Positions 24,701 through 34,500 of a stretch of 64,000 nt of DNA are shown here, one piece after another. Origin of the DNA: Mucilaginibacter rubeus (GTDB lineage: Bacteria > Bacteroidota > Bacteroidia > Sphingobacteriales > Sphingobacteriaceae); the NCBI RefSeq assembly GCF_003286415.2, contig NZ_CP043450.1, positions 4,216,001 to 4,280,000 of the forward strand, given 5' to 3'. Below the pieces are notes generated by a model. It was given only the letters and a program-made list of their open reading frames with translations, had not been told where the DNA came from and did no database searches. The position numbers were made by a program, and so were the translations under genes. The first letter of the stretch is position 1; every line of letters starts with the position of its first letter.

Positions 24701-25861
24701 TTAAATAAATCCAAGATCATCAACATAGAAAGTTGCTGGTGCCGCAACGCCTAATGTCTGGAAAGTAATTTCGGATATGGTTGATGGATTGCCTAAGCTG
24801 CTTAGCGGGATGGTAAAATCCGTATAAGCGCCTGGTACAATAGTAAGCGGTACAGCCTTATCATAACCGCCATTTACAACCAACTGCACCCTATCGCCGG
24901 TTTTGAAGTTGGCACCTCCATAAATTGATACTTTTATTGAGGTTAAGCCCGATGCTGCAACGTTTAAAGTAGCGCCACCATAACCCAACTGCAATGCGCC
25001 GTAGCCGTTATCAACATTAACTGCAATAGCATGTGTACCACGTTTTACATGGGCTGTGCTGGCATAGTCGCGGGTACTGCCGTATCCGTCATAGCCACCA
25101 CCATTGCCGCCCCAATACAGCGTAAGGTCATCGCCATAAATCAAATACTTAAAGCCGAATGAAGCTGCAGACTTGGTTGTACCACCTGCTGTGGTTACAT
25201 ACACGTAAGCCTGAACAATACCCGCGGGCACTTTAACCTTTATTTCGGTAGCTGTTGGCGTGCCTACAATTTCGGCCGGGGTATCATCAAACTTAACGCT
25301 GATAACATCGTTGAACACGCTGCCGGTTATAGTCACAATATCGCCCGCGCCGGCTGCAAGTGGCGCAAATGTGGTAATTACCGGAGGTGGCTGCGCTATG
25401 CTAAAATCATAATCAACCTTACCTTGCGTGGTTACAACTGTAAGCTTGTTTGACTGGCTTGGTCCGAATGGCACATTTGAGCCTATGGTAACAATAATGG
25501 TTTTATCGCTTACCAGGGCAGGGTTAAAATAAACCTCGGTACCGTTAAAGTATACATGCGTGGTGTTCAGCAGGTTTTCGCCAATAATAGCATATTGGGT
25601 ATTTAAACGACCCTGCGTTACTGTCGAATCAAACTTAACCAGCTTGATATCGTCATAAACGTTGGCCGAATCAAGGTTTACCGGGTGCGAAACATTTTTA
25701 ATGGTATCTGTTTTACTGATATACCTTACCCTGGTAATTTTAGGTGCGCCGGTACCACCGGTACCCCTATCGTTATATTTACGGCACGAGGCCATACCAA
25801 ATACCATCAAAACCGACAGCATCCAGTAATATGTTTTAGATTGTTGAAATATCTTTTTCAT
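24701..25861 (-). CDS. IPT/TIG-domain surface glycan-binding lipoprotein
   Basis: 386 residues from ATG 25861, 7 nt after the susD-like stop. The lipobox is VFGMASC. Ig-like IPT/TIG segments run from about residue 80 to 245 (ITRVRY...; PPVITTFAPLAAGAGDIVTITGSVFNDVISVKFDDTPAEIV). A C-terminal jelly-roll domain follows (DDLTLYWGGNGGGYDGYGSTRDY ... ATFYVDDLGFI), rich in exposed Trp and Tyr and probably the glycan-binding face. This is the usual architecture of the SusE/F-position surface glycan-binding proteins in mannan and glucan loci. The protein should sit on the outer face of the outer membrane next to SusC/D. Confidence 0.88.
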   Translation of the reverse strand: MKKIFQQSKTYYWMLSVLMVFGMASCRKYNDRGTGGTGAPKITRVRYISKTDTIKNVSHPVNLDSANVYDDIKLVKFDSTVTQGRLNTQYAIIGENLLNTTHVYFNGTEVYFNPALVSDKTIIVTIGSNVPFGPSQSNKLTVVTTQGKVDYDFSIAQPPPVITTFAPLAAGAGDIVTITGSVFNDVISVKFDDTPAEIVGTPTATEIKVKVPAGIVQAYVYVTTAGGTTKSAASFGFKYLIYGDDLTLYWGGNGGGYDGYGSTRDYASTAHVKRGTHAIAVNVDNGYGALQLGYGGATLNVAASGLTSIKVSIYGGANFKTGDRVQLVVNGGYDKAVPLTIVPGAYTDFTIPLSSLGNPSTISEITFQTLGVAAPATFYVDDLGFI

Positions 25862-25868
25862 GGTTTGA

Positions 25869-27533
25869 TTATTTAAATACATAAGGTACCGGTGCGTCTT
25901 TTAACTTAGGGTTTGATGCTACTTCGGTAGCCGGATACGCCAACCGGAAATTAGCATCCGTAACAGTCGAATTATATTCGTTACCGTAACGCTGCGGCGG
26001 TGTGCTGTTATCAGATGTTCCCCTATCCTGATTTTTGATAATGCTGATAGCTATCGGGTGCGAGGTTACGTTATACCCATCCAGGCGGCCCAGATCAAAC
26101 CAAAAATCATTTTCAAAAGCAAACTCACGCCTTCTTTCGTCCAGGATATCATCACGATAAAGCTCTTTTGGCGTATTAGCCGGTGCGCCGGCCAGCTTAA
26201 GCGCCGGGTTTGGCAAATAATATCCGCGTTTGATAGTAGTAAGATTACCTAAACCGGCCCTGTTCCTGATTTTGTTGATGGCCGCCAAAGCTTCCGGATC
26301 ACTGCTGGTTTTAGCACCGGCCATAATGGCTTCGGCCTTGATCAGGAAAACTTCGGCGTAACGCATCATGTAGGTATTGTTCGCGGCAGATTGCGCCGCG
26401 CCCAAACCTCCGTTATCTGCAGGGGTACCAACTACATATTTTTTAACCTGGGCATGCGTACCTTGTGAGTTCGCGTTATCGGGCAGGGTGTAACCTCCGG
26501 CAGCCTGGTTTATTTCGGGATAATGATCGCCAGGGAGCATAATGGTAGCTTTTCTGCGCAGATCGCCCGATTCATACATATCCTGCAGGTCGAATGTTGG
26601 CGCTAATACGCCGTAACCGTCGCCTGTACCGGTTATGATTGAATTGTACGCGAATGAGGCCTGTTGCGGATTACCCTTTCCGTACCCACCGGTTGCCGAC
26701 CATTGCAATTGGATAATTGACTCTTCGTTGTTATTATTCGCGGTTAAGTACAAATCGGCAAAAGTCTTACCGGCAACATCAACACCGTATAGCTTAAACT
26801 CACCGCTGCTGATGACTTTATTGGCTTCGGCAAGCGAGTTTTGATAATCCTGCATATACAGGTAAACTTTGGCAAGCAATGCCGATGCTGATCCGCTTGA
26901 AACACGGCCGGATGATTTACCACTGCGTGGCCCCATCTTGGTCAGGTTATCCTCAGCAAATTTCAAATCGTTTACAATAAACTTGTATACATCGGGGATT
27001 GGGTTAGTATTGATCTGGTAGTTTGACACATAATCCAAACTGTTTTCGATGATAGGTACCGGCCCCCAGGTACGTACCAGGTGGAAATAAGCCAGGGCAC
27101 GGAATAGGTGCGCTTCACCGAGGGCATTGTTAATTACTGCTTTATCAACGCCTGCCCCTACTTTTACGGGCAGGTTATTGATCAACGCATTGGCCTGGGC
27201 TACTACAATGTACAACGAGTTCCATGCGCCACCCAACTCAAAGTTAGCATCGGTAACCGAGAAGTTTTCAAAGTTCACCACATCCGATGAGTAGGTACGG
27301 CCATTGCCGCCCATCAGCTCGGTTATTGACCACCCGGCTTTACCGCACCAGCCAAACCAAACCGCGCTGTACAGATCATTAGTACTGGCAACCACCTGGT
27401 CGTTAGTTTTATAGTAGTTATCCAGTGTAATGGCACTTTGTGGCGGACGATTAAAGAAGTCCTTTTTACAGCTACTTGTAGTAACGCCTGTTACAACCGT
27501 TAGCCCTAATAAATATTTTATATATCTTTTCAT
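25869..27533 (-). CDS. SusD/RagB family nutrient-binding outer-membrane lipoprotein
   Basis: 554 residues from ATG 27533; the in-frame TTG at 27548 is less likely. The lipobox is VTTSSC, followed by KKDFFNRPPQSAITLDNYYKTNDQ, the normal SusD start. TPR-like helices carry LGEAHLFRALAYFHLVRTWGPVPII, a SusD signature, and the C-terminal region has RYAEVFLIKAEA, INKIRNRAGL, LDERRREFAFENDFWFDLGR and RLAYPATEVASNPKLK. It is the lid that delivers glycans to its SusC partner 18 nt upstream. The neighbouring enzymes point to mannan oligosaccharides. Confidence 0.95.
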   Translation of the reverse strand: MKRYIKYLLGLTVVTGVTTSSCKKDFFNRPPQSAITLDNYYKTNDQVVASTNDLYSAVWFGWCGKAGWSITELMGGNGRTYSSDVVNFENFSVTDANFELGGAWNSLYIVVAQANALINNLPVKVGAGVDKAVINNALGEAHLFRALAYFHLVRTWGPVPIIENSLDYVSNYQINTNPIPDVYKFIVNDLKFAEDNLTKMGPRSGKSSGRVSSGSASALLAKVYLYMQDYQNSLAEANKVISSGEFKLYGVDVAGKTFADLYLTANNNNEESIIQLQWSATGGYGKGNPQQASFAYNSIITGTGDGYGVLAPTFDLQDMYESGDLRRKATIMLPGDHYPEINQAAGGYTLPDNANSQGTHAQVKKYVVGTPADNGGLGAAQSAANNTYMMRYAEVFLIKAEAIMAGAKTSSDPEALAAINKIRNRAGLGNLTTIKRGYYLPNPALKLAGAPANTPKELYRDDILDERRREFAFENDFWFDLGRLDGYNVTSHPIAISIIKNQDRGTSDNSTPPQRYGNEYNSTVTDANFRLAYPATEVASNPKLKDAPVPYVFK

Positions 27534-27551
27534 ATCAGGTTCATCCAAAAA

Positions 27552-30500
27552 TTAAAATTCAGCGTTAAGTCCAAATGTGATGGTACGTGGCGAAGGATAC
27601 CTGCCGATATCAACACCATTCAAAAACGCGTCCTGGTTTATTGATCCAATTTCCGGGTCGAGGCCTTTGTATGGGGTAAATACATACAGATTTTGACCGC
27701 TCACATAAACTTTAAGGCGGTTAAGCTTGATATGCCTGATCCACGATAAAGGCAGATTATAGCCGAGACTTACATTCTGCACCCGCAGAAATGATCCGCT
27801 TTCGATAAACCTGTCAGAATTTTTCAGGTTAGGATTATCACCACCGCGTGGTGCCGGGATATTTGAGTTAGCGTTTTGAGGTGTCCAGAAATTGGCTACT
27901 GAAGCCAGTTGATTTTGGTACAAGCCTGATAACCCACTGATAGAGTAGTTAAGCACATTAAAGATCTTAGCACCGTATGATCCGTTAAGGAAGAAAGACA
28001 AATCGAACGATTTATAACTGAACGAGTTGGTGATACCATAAGTAAACTTAGGGTTACCACTGCCTAAACTGGTTTGATCGGCCTCATCAATTTTGCCATC
28101 GTGGTTCAGGTCTTTATATTGAACGTCGCCAAGCCAGGTGCCTGCCGAATTATTAGCTACAGGGCGGCCAAACTGAATTGGCGCGTTACGTAATTGATCT
28201 GCAGTTTCGAAAATGCCCTGAACTTCGTAACCATAAAACTCACCCACCGGACCACCTGCTACTGTGCGGGTAACCGGCAATGAAAGGAAGCTTACGCCAA
28301 CACTCCTATTAATGAACGGCACGCCATTAGCAAGCGACACCACCTTATTTTTATATTTCGAGAAGATGAGCGTAGTATTCCACCTGAAATTTGTTGTGGC
28401 AATATTCCTTGAATTGATAGTAAACTCAACACCACGATTATATAATTTACCACCATTAACATATGGCGGAGCAATTACGCCGGTGCCCGAGTACTCTGCA
28501 CTTTGCCCCAGCAAGAATGCCGGTAACGAAGCCTGGAACAGGAAGTTTTTTGATGTTTTGTCGAAGTAATCAACACTGGCATCTATCCTGCCGAATAAAG
28601 AGAAATCGATACCGATATCGGTTTGAATTGCAGTTTCCCAGGTTAAGTTAGGATTAGCTACCTTATCAATAGTAAAACCTGTACCTAAACCGGTAGTTAA
28701 CGAGTTTAAGGCCGAACCATACAGGTAATTTGGTACAGCCTGGTTACCAACCTGACCATAACCTACCCTCAGCTTCACGTTATCGGCAAAAGTTTTTATC
28801 CCCGAAAAGAAAGGCTCTTCAGACAACCGCCATGATACCGCGAACGACGGGAAATAACCCACCTGGTGTCCTTCGGCAAACTTGGATGATTTATCGCGGC
28901 GAATAGTAGCTGTGATGCTGTACCTGTTGTTGTACGTATAAATAGCCCGCGCAAACTGCGATTCGAGTGCCTGACCGTCTTTATACTCACCGTTGGTAGC
29001 GGTTTTGGCATCGCCAAGGTTCAATGTTTTAAGATCGTTTCCTAAAAAGTTCTGAACGCCGGCGTCAACACCACCCCAGGTTGATTCATTAACCTCATAA
29101 CCCAGCAAGCCTACAACATTATGCTTTTTACCAAAAGTGTGATTGTAGTTTAAATACTCCTGCCAGCCCCAGTAAACAGTATTGGCAATGTATTCGTTAA
29201 GTTTCGCGGTTGGGTTAACAAACAGCGGCCCGTAGGTATACGATGGCTGGAAGATCTTGGCGTTTGACCAGTTAAAATCGCCGTTTACCTGGCTTCTTAA
29301 TGACAGGTCGCGGGTAAATTTCATTTCGGCATAAACACCGCCATTAAAATTACTGCGTACCAGGTTATTGTAAATATCCAAGGCCTGTGCTACGGGATTG
29401 ATTTGTCCGCCTTGCTGGTTAGCCTGTGGCAACGGACCAGAAAATGATCCATCCGCGTTACGTACGGACTGATCCGGAGCGCTTAACAAAGCACCATAGA
29501 TAACCCCATTGTTATCGCCGATTGAAACATTTTGATTGGTGCGGCTGCCAGAAATAGTTGTACCAACTTTCAGCCAGTCCTTTACCTGCGAGTTAATGTT
29601 GGTGCGGATAGTGTAACGCGTAAAGTCGTTACCCAGAATGGTACCCAATTGCCTCAAATAACCACCCGAGATGTAATAATCTGTACCTTCCTTACCACCC
29701 GAAATAGAAACCTGGTGGCTTTGCATAGGCGCGTTCCTGAAAATCTCGTGCTGCCAGTTGGTACCGTTACCAAGCAAACTCGGATCGGCAAATTCACCAC
29801 GTTTTTGAGTACCTATTACATCGGCCATGGCGTTTTGCAGCGTTGCATACTGCTGCAGGTTCATCATTTTTAAAAATTTGCCCTGCTCCTGGTAACCTAC
29901 ATAACCATCGTAATTAACACGGGCGCTACCATTTTTACCGCGTTTGGTAGTAATGATGATTACACCGTTGGATGCCCGGCTACCGTAAATCGCTGTCGCC
30001 GATGCGTCCTTCAACACGTCGATAGATTCGATATCGCTTGGATTGATAAGTGCAAGCGGACTTACCGCGTTCTCATCATTATTGGTAGTTAACTGAGGCG
30101 AACGGCCACTGGTTGATTTATTGGTAGCATCGCCCGAAATTGGCACACCATCAATTACATACAGCGGCTCGTTTGATAAACTTAAAGAAGTTACACCACG
30201 CACCCTAACCGAGGTTGAGCTGCCCGGCGCACCCGAGTTTTGGGTAATGGTTAAACCCGCTGCTTTACCCTGCAGTAACTGATCAATACTCGGCTGCGGA
30301 ATGTTGGCAATATCTGCAGCTTTTACTGATGATATGGCACCATTAACGTCCTGCCGCCTTTGCGAGCCGTAACCGATAGCTACCACATTAACATCCGTAA
30401 GCGCCGTAGTGGTTGACTTAAGGGTGATGGTAAATGTGGTTTTACTACCTATGGCAACTTCCTGCTTTTCGGCACCAATGAAGGTAAAAACAAGCATTTT

Positions 30501-30713
30501 GGCGTTGGCCGGTAAGGTTAGGCGAAATTTACCGTCAACATCGGTAATAACAGTTGTCTTACTATCTTTAACAGCAACTGTAACGCCTGGCAGGGTAACG
30601 CCCTTTTCGTCTGAAACCGTTCCCTGCACCACCGTTCCCTGGTTTTGTGCCATCCCCCGGATGCACACAAACATAAAGGAGAACAGCAAGGCTATTCGTA
30701 GAATTTTTCCCAT
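27552..30713 (-). CDS. SusC/RagA family TonB-linked outer-membrane transporter
   Basis: A 1053-residue SusC-type transporter. A signal peptide ends IRGMAQ (residue 23). The CarboxypepD-reg-like domain spans about 28-105 (VQGTVSDEKGVTLPGVTVAV), the TonB-box region is DVNVVAIGYGSQ, and the plug has GKAAGLTITQNSGAPGSSTSVRVRGVTSLS, YVIDGVPI and IESIDVLKDASATAIYGSRASNGVIIITTKRG, which are the standard SusC signatures. The barrel ends RYPSPRTITFGLNAEF with a terminal Phe. It is the first gene of the susC-susD-TIG-CBM run and is likely induced by the HTCS encoded upstream. It takes up mannan-derived oligosaccharides by inference from its neighbours. Confidence 0.96.
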   Translation of the reverse strand: MGKILRIALLFSFMFVCIRGMAQNQGTVVQGTVSDEKGVTLPGVTVAVKDSKTTVITDVDGKFRLTLPANAKMLVFTFIGAEKQEVAIGSKTTFTITLKSTTTALTDVNVVAIGYGSQRRQDVNGAISSVKAADIANIPQPSIDQLLQGKAAGLTITQNSGAPGSSTSVRVRGVTSLSLSNEPLYVIDGVPISGDATNKSTSGRSPQLTTNNDENAVSPLALINPSDIESIDVLKDASATAIYGSRASNGVIIITTKRGKNGSARVNYDGYVGYQEQGKFLKMMNLQQYATLQNAMADVIGTQKRGEFADPSLLGNGTNWQHEIFRNAPMQSHQVSISGGKEGTDYYISGGYLRQLGTILGNDFTRYTIRTNINSQVKDWLKVGTTISGSRTNQNVSIGDNNGVIYGALLSAPDQSVRNADGSFSGPLPQANQQGGQINPVAQALDIYNNLVRSNFNGGVYAEMKFTRDLSLRSQVNGDFNWSNAKIFQPSYTYGPLFVNPTAKLNEYIANTVYWGWQEYLNYNHTFGKKHNVVGLLGYEVNESTWGGVDAGVQNFLGNDLKTLNLGDAKTATNGEYKDGQALESQFARAIYTYNNRYSITATIRRDKSSKFAEGHQVGYFPSFAVSWRLSEEPFFSGIKTFADNVKLRVGYGQVGNQAVPNYLYGSALNSLTTGLGTGFTIDKVANPNLTWETAIQTDIGIDFSLFGRIDASVDYFDKTSKNFLFQASLPAFLLGQSAEYSGTGVIAPPYVNGGKLYNRGVEFTINSRNIATTNFRWNTTLIFSKYKNKVVSLANGVPFINRSVGVSFLSLPVTRTVAGGPVGEFYGYEVQGIFETADQLRNAPIQFGRPVANNSAGTWLGDVQYKDLNHDGKIDEADQTSLGSGNPKFTYGITNSFSYKSFDLSFFLNGSYGAKIFNVLNYSISGLSGLYQNQLASVANFWTPQNANSNIPAPRGGDNPNLKNSDRFIESGSFLRVQNVSLGYNLPLSWIRHIKLNRLKVYVSGQNLYVFTPYKGLDPEIGSINQDAFLNGVDIGRYPSPRTITFGLNAEF

Positions 30714-31280
30714 AATTGATTGTTAGTTAGTATTTGATTTTATTTAGATTTTCAGCGTTTATATATACAGACCGGAAATACCGCTCATCCCCTTGCCGAT
30801 GCCCCGCGCACAGAAAATAATTCATCTGCGCCTCTGAAAGCATCTGTTCCACCATTCAACCCCGAGGGTTTATCCTGTCCTGTAAATTGGTTTGTTATCT
30901 TTTAGGCTTATATCAACCCTTGCCTCAGCAAATGTTTATGGTTAATATTTATCATAACGATGGTAAAATTATACGCAACCAACAGCCCGGTTGTGGATAA
31001 ATGGGGGCACAAATGTCAACTTAAATCAAATCACTCATTATCAATTATTTAATATAAAATATTGATATAAAAAGGCACTAATAGTTACAAATGTGTACCT
31101 GTTAATATTACTTATGAAGACATTTGGATGCGATAATAGTATCACCAGGAGCGATTTATCAGGTGATAAAACAAGGTAATTTTGAAAATGGAAAGAATTG
31201 TAATTTTCGCCCGCTATGGTTCGGCTCCTACTCGCAGCCGTTGGGAGGACGAAAGTTTCCTGAAAAAACAAACAAAAACC
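30714..31280. other. Regulatory spacer upstream of susC, no gene seen
   Basis: This AT-rich spacer between the HTCS gene and the susC operon holds only short or unconvincing reading frames. I found no exact minus-strand TAnnTTTG. The susC promoter and the HTCS binding site are expected here but are not identifiable by eye. Confidence 0.4.
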
Positions 31281-31375
31281 ATGTCATTGAGCGAAACGTG
31301 GCAATCTCGTAGCCAGTGCATGTCCGATCTGATATAGCTACGAGATTGCTTCGTCGTACATCTTCGCAATGACAT
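31281..31375. repeat. Dispersed palindromic repeat, ATGTCATTG...CAATGACAT copy
   Basis: The ends ATGTCATTG (31281) and CAATGACAT (31375) and a perfect inner pair GCAATCTCGTAGC / GCTACGAGATTGC make a long hairpin. Same family as the copies at 4540 and 8745. It lies between the HTCS gene and susC. Confidence 0.8.
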
Positions 31376-31420
31376 AGTTTTTTTTAACCAACATTCCCAG
31401 AAACTTACCCATATTAAATG

Positions 31421-31443
31421 CTAAAGCTGGAAGCTTTAGCAAT
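31421..31443. repeat. 10-bp hairpin and nearby 15-bp direct repeat
   Basis: TGCTAAAGCT and AGCTTTAGCA pair around a 3-nt loop. About 30 nt on, TAAACCCGCGGCAGT (31470-31484) recurs with one mismatch at 31488-31502, an 18-nt period. Both lie in the 3' flank of the HTCS gene; the hairpin could end its transcript, though no T-run accompanies it. Confidence 0.55.
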
Positions 31444-31541
31444 GCCACACCCGGGTTACACTATCGCTAAACCCGCGGCAGTATTTAAACCCACGGCAGT
31501 GAAAAAATCAGCGTAATCAACGTCATCAGAAAAATCAACGG

Positions 31542-34500
31542 TCACTCCTGGTTCATGGCTTCCAGGTACTTTGAGGGGATGCTGTTAAACTCAGCTTTAA
31601 AAGTGCGCACAAAATATTTCTGGCTTTTAAAGCCTACTTTATGACAGATTTGAGATATGGTAAGGTGACCGGTTTCAAGCAGCTGCGCAGCACGTTTAAG
31701 ACGCATAGACCGCACAAGTTCATTTGGTGTTTTACCGGTCATTTGAAGGATTTTTTTATACAGGGTATACCGGCTTACAAACATCTCGCTGCTTAACTCC
31801 TCTACCGAGAAATTGGGGTTAGCGATATTGGCATCTATCAGCATCAAAACCTTTTTAATAAACAGCTCCTCCGGCGAATCAACCTGCAGTTCGGTTGGCG
31901 TAACGTCAACCTGTTTCTGATAGGTTTTACGCATTTTTTCCTGCTGGCTGAGTATATTTTTGATTTTTGAGTGCAGGATCTCGAAGTTGAAAGGCTTGGT
32001 CATGTAATCGGTAGCGCCGGTTTCCAGACCTTTAATCTGCTGCTCTTCCCCGGTTTGGGCAGTAAGTAATATCACCGGTATATGTGATGTACGCGAATCA
32101 CCCTTAATTTTACGGCATAGGTCGATGCCATTCATCTCGGGCATGCTGATATCGCTTACTACCAGGTTAGGATGCTGGGCCAATGCCTTTTGCCAGCCTT
32201 TTTTGCCATTTTCGGCCTCAATGATATTAAAAGCATCTTTCAGGTTATCCTTAATATAAAACCTGAAATCTTCATTATCCTCTACCAGCAACACCGTCGG
32301 CTTTTTGATATCACGAGCTTCCTTTGGTTGAACGGTCTTTGTCAGATCGCTATCAGCGGTGAACTCCGTATCATGTTGCAGGTGATATTCTGTATCGGTA
32401 AACAATGCTTCGTCAACCTTTTGCAATGGCAGTATCACCGTAAAGCAACTCCCCTGGTTATGCTCACTCTCTACAAAGATTTCTCCCTGGTGTAGCTTTA
32501 CAAACTCCTTGGTAATGGCAAGGCCTATCCCGCTGCCCTGGTTTAACATAGAACCCGGGATATCATGCTGAAAGAAGGGATCAAAGATTCGCTCTCGCTT
32601 TGCCGCCGGGATGCCTATACCTGTATCTACCACCCTGATATCCAGCAGATATCCTTCCTCTTCATCGCCCTGCTTCAGGCTAAGCAGCACACTTACTTGT
32701 CCGCCCTCATGCGTAAACTTATAAGCGTTTGAAAGCAGATTGAACAGGATCCGCTCAATTTTATCATGATCAAAGCTGGTAACAAACTCATCAACATCAG
32801 TATCAAAAACAAACCTGATATGCTTTTGATCGGCAATATCAGTGAACGACCACGACAATTCTTTAATAAAACTGATAATATTGCCCGATCGTTTATATAG
32901 TTTAAGTTCCTGGTATTCCATTTTCCTGAAATCCATTAGCTGATTAACCAAATTCAACAAACGTTTGGCATTCCGGGTGATCATGGTAAGCTGCCGCCGG
33001 GTTTCGGGATCGCTTACCTGTTTCAGGATCTTATCAACCGGGGCCATGATCAGCGATAACGGGGTACGGAATTCATGGCTTACATTGGTAAAGAATTTGA
33101 TCTTCATCAGGTCGAGTTCATGCATACGCTGGGCCTCTTCACGTTCCTTTTCGATGGAAAACTGCTCCCTTAACTTTTTAATGCCCCTTTGCCTGAAATA
33201 AAACAGCGCGCCAATGCCCAGCAAAGCATAAAACACATAAGCCCAGGTAGTTTTCCAGAATGGAGGCAGGATCCGGATATGCAGCGCTATCTCCTTTCCG
33301 TTCCAGAACTCGTTATTGGTTGCCCGTACTTTAAAGGTATAGTTGCCAGGCTCGAGGTTGTAGGTGGCTTTACGAAGCTTGTTATCAACCGAGATCCAGC
33401 CATCGTAGAAACCCTCCATGGCATATTGCAGTTTTACCTTATCGGGATTGAAGAACGTAAGCGCCGCAAACTCAATCGAAAACACATTCTGATCATAATT
33501 AAGCACTATTTCCTTAAGCTGGGAAATAGATTCGGGCAATATTACTCGTCCGTTCACCTTTTCGCCTACGCCCAGACTTTTATCAAACAGTTGAAAATCG
33601 GTAAACAACAACGCCGAGCTACTTTTATTGAACTGCAGGGCCGAGGGTTTAAAAATATTAAAGCCGTTACCACCGCCAAAAATCAGTTCGCCTTCGCGGG
33701 TTTTTACCGATGAATTTTCGGCAAACTCGCGCCCCTGTAGCCCGTCGGCTTCGTTATAGTTTATAAAATGGAATCGCAGTTGAGGTTTACTCCTGTCAAC
33801 CACAATATTTGACAATCCATTAGGCGTACTAACCCAGATATTATGACTTTCATCCTCCCTGATATCTATCGTAGTATTATCAGGCAGGCCGTCCTGTTTG
33901 GTAAGCGCCGTAAACTTTTTAGTGGCCGGATTAAAAATATTGAGCCCCTCACGTGTACTGATCCATATCAGCCCCCGGCTATCCTCTAAAATATTATTGG
34001 TATTGTTGTTTACGAGGCTATTGGGATCTTTATCGTCATGCAGGTAATGGGTAAACCTGTTCGTTTTTTGATTTAGCATATCAACACCATAGGCCGTTAC
34101 CACCCATATGTTTTTTTGCCTGTCTTCAAGCAGGGCGCTTACGTAGTTTGAATGAATGGTATTTTTAGTGATGTCGCCATCAAATTTATAGCTGGTCACT
34201 ACCTGCCGGCTCCGGTCAAGCTTATTTAAACCGGCAGACAGAGTACCTACCCAGAGGTTTTGGCCGCTATCTTCCATAATGGAGCAGATCCGGTTTTCAG
34301 AAATGCTGTTTGCAGCGCCGTCGATGTGCTTATAGTGTTTAAAGGTTTTGCCATCGTAGCAATCAAGCCCGCCGTAGTAAGTCCCAATCCATAGTTTTTG
34401 CTCATGATCGATGAACAGGCAAACTATCACATTGTTGGTGAGACTATTACTATCACCCACGTTATGCAGATATTGCTTAAAGCTGCCTGCTTTACGGTCC

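Noticed and set aside
31041..31271. Open frame of 76 codons in the susC-HTCS spacer
   Set aside because: No recognisable domain, poor composition, and it runs up to the dispersed repeat.
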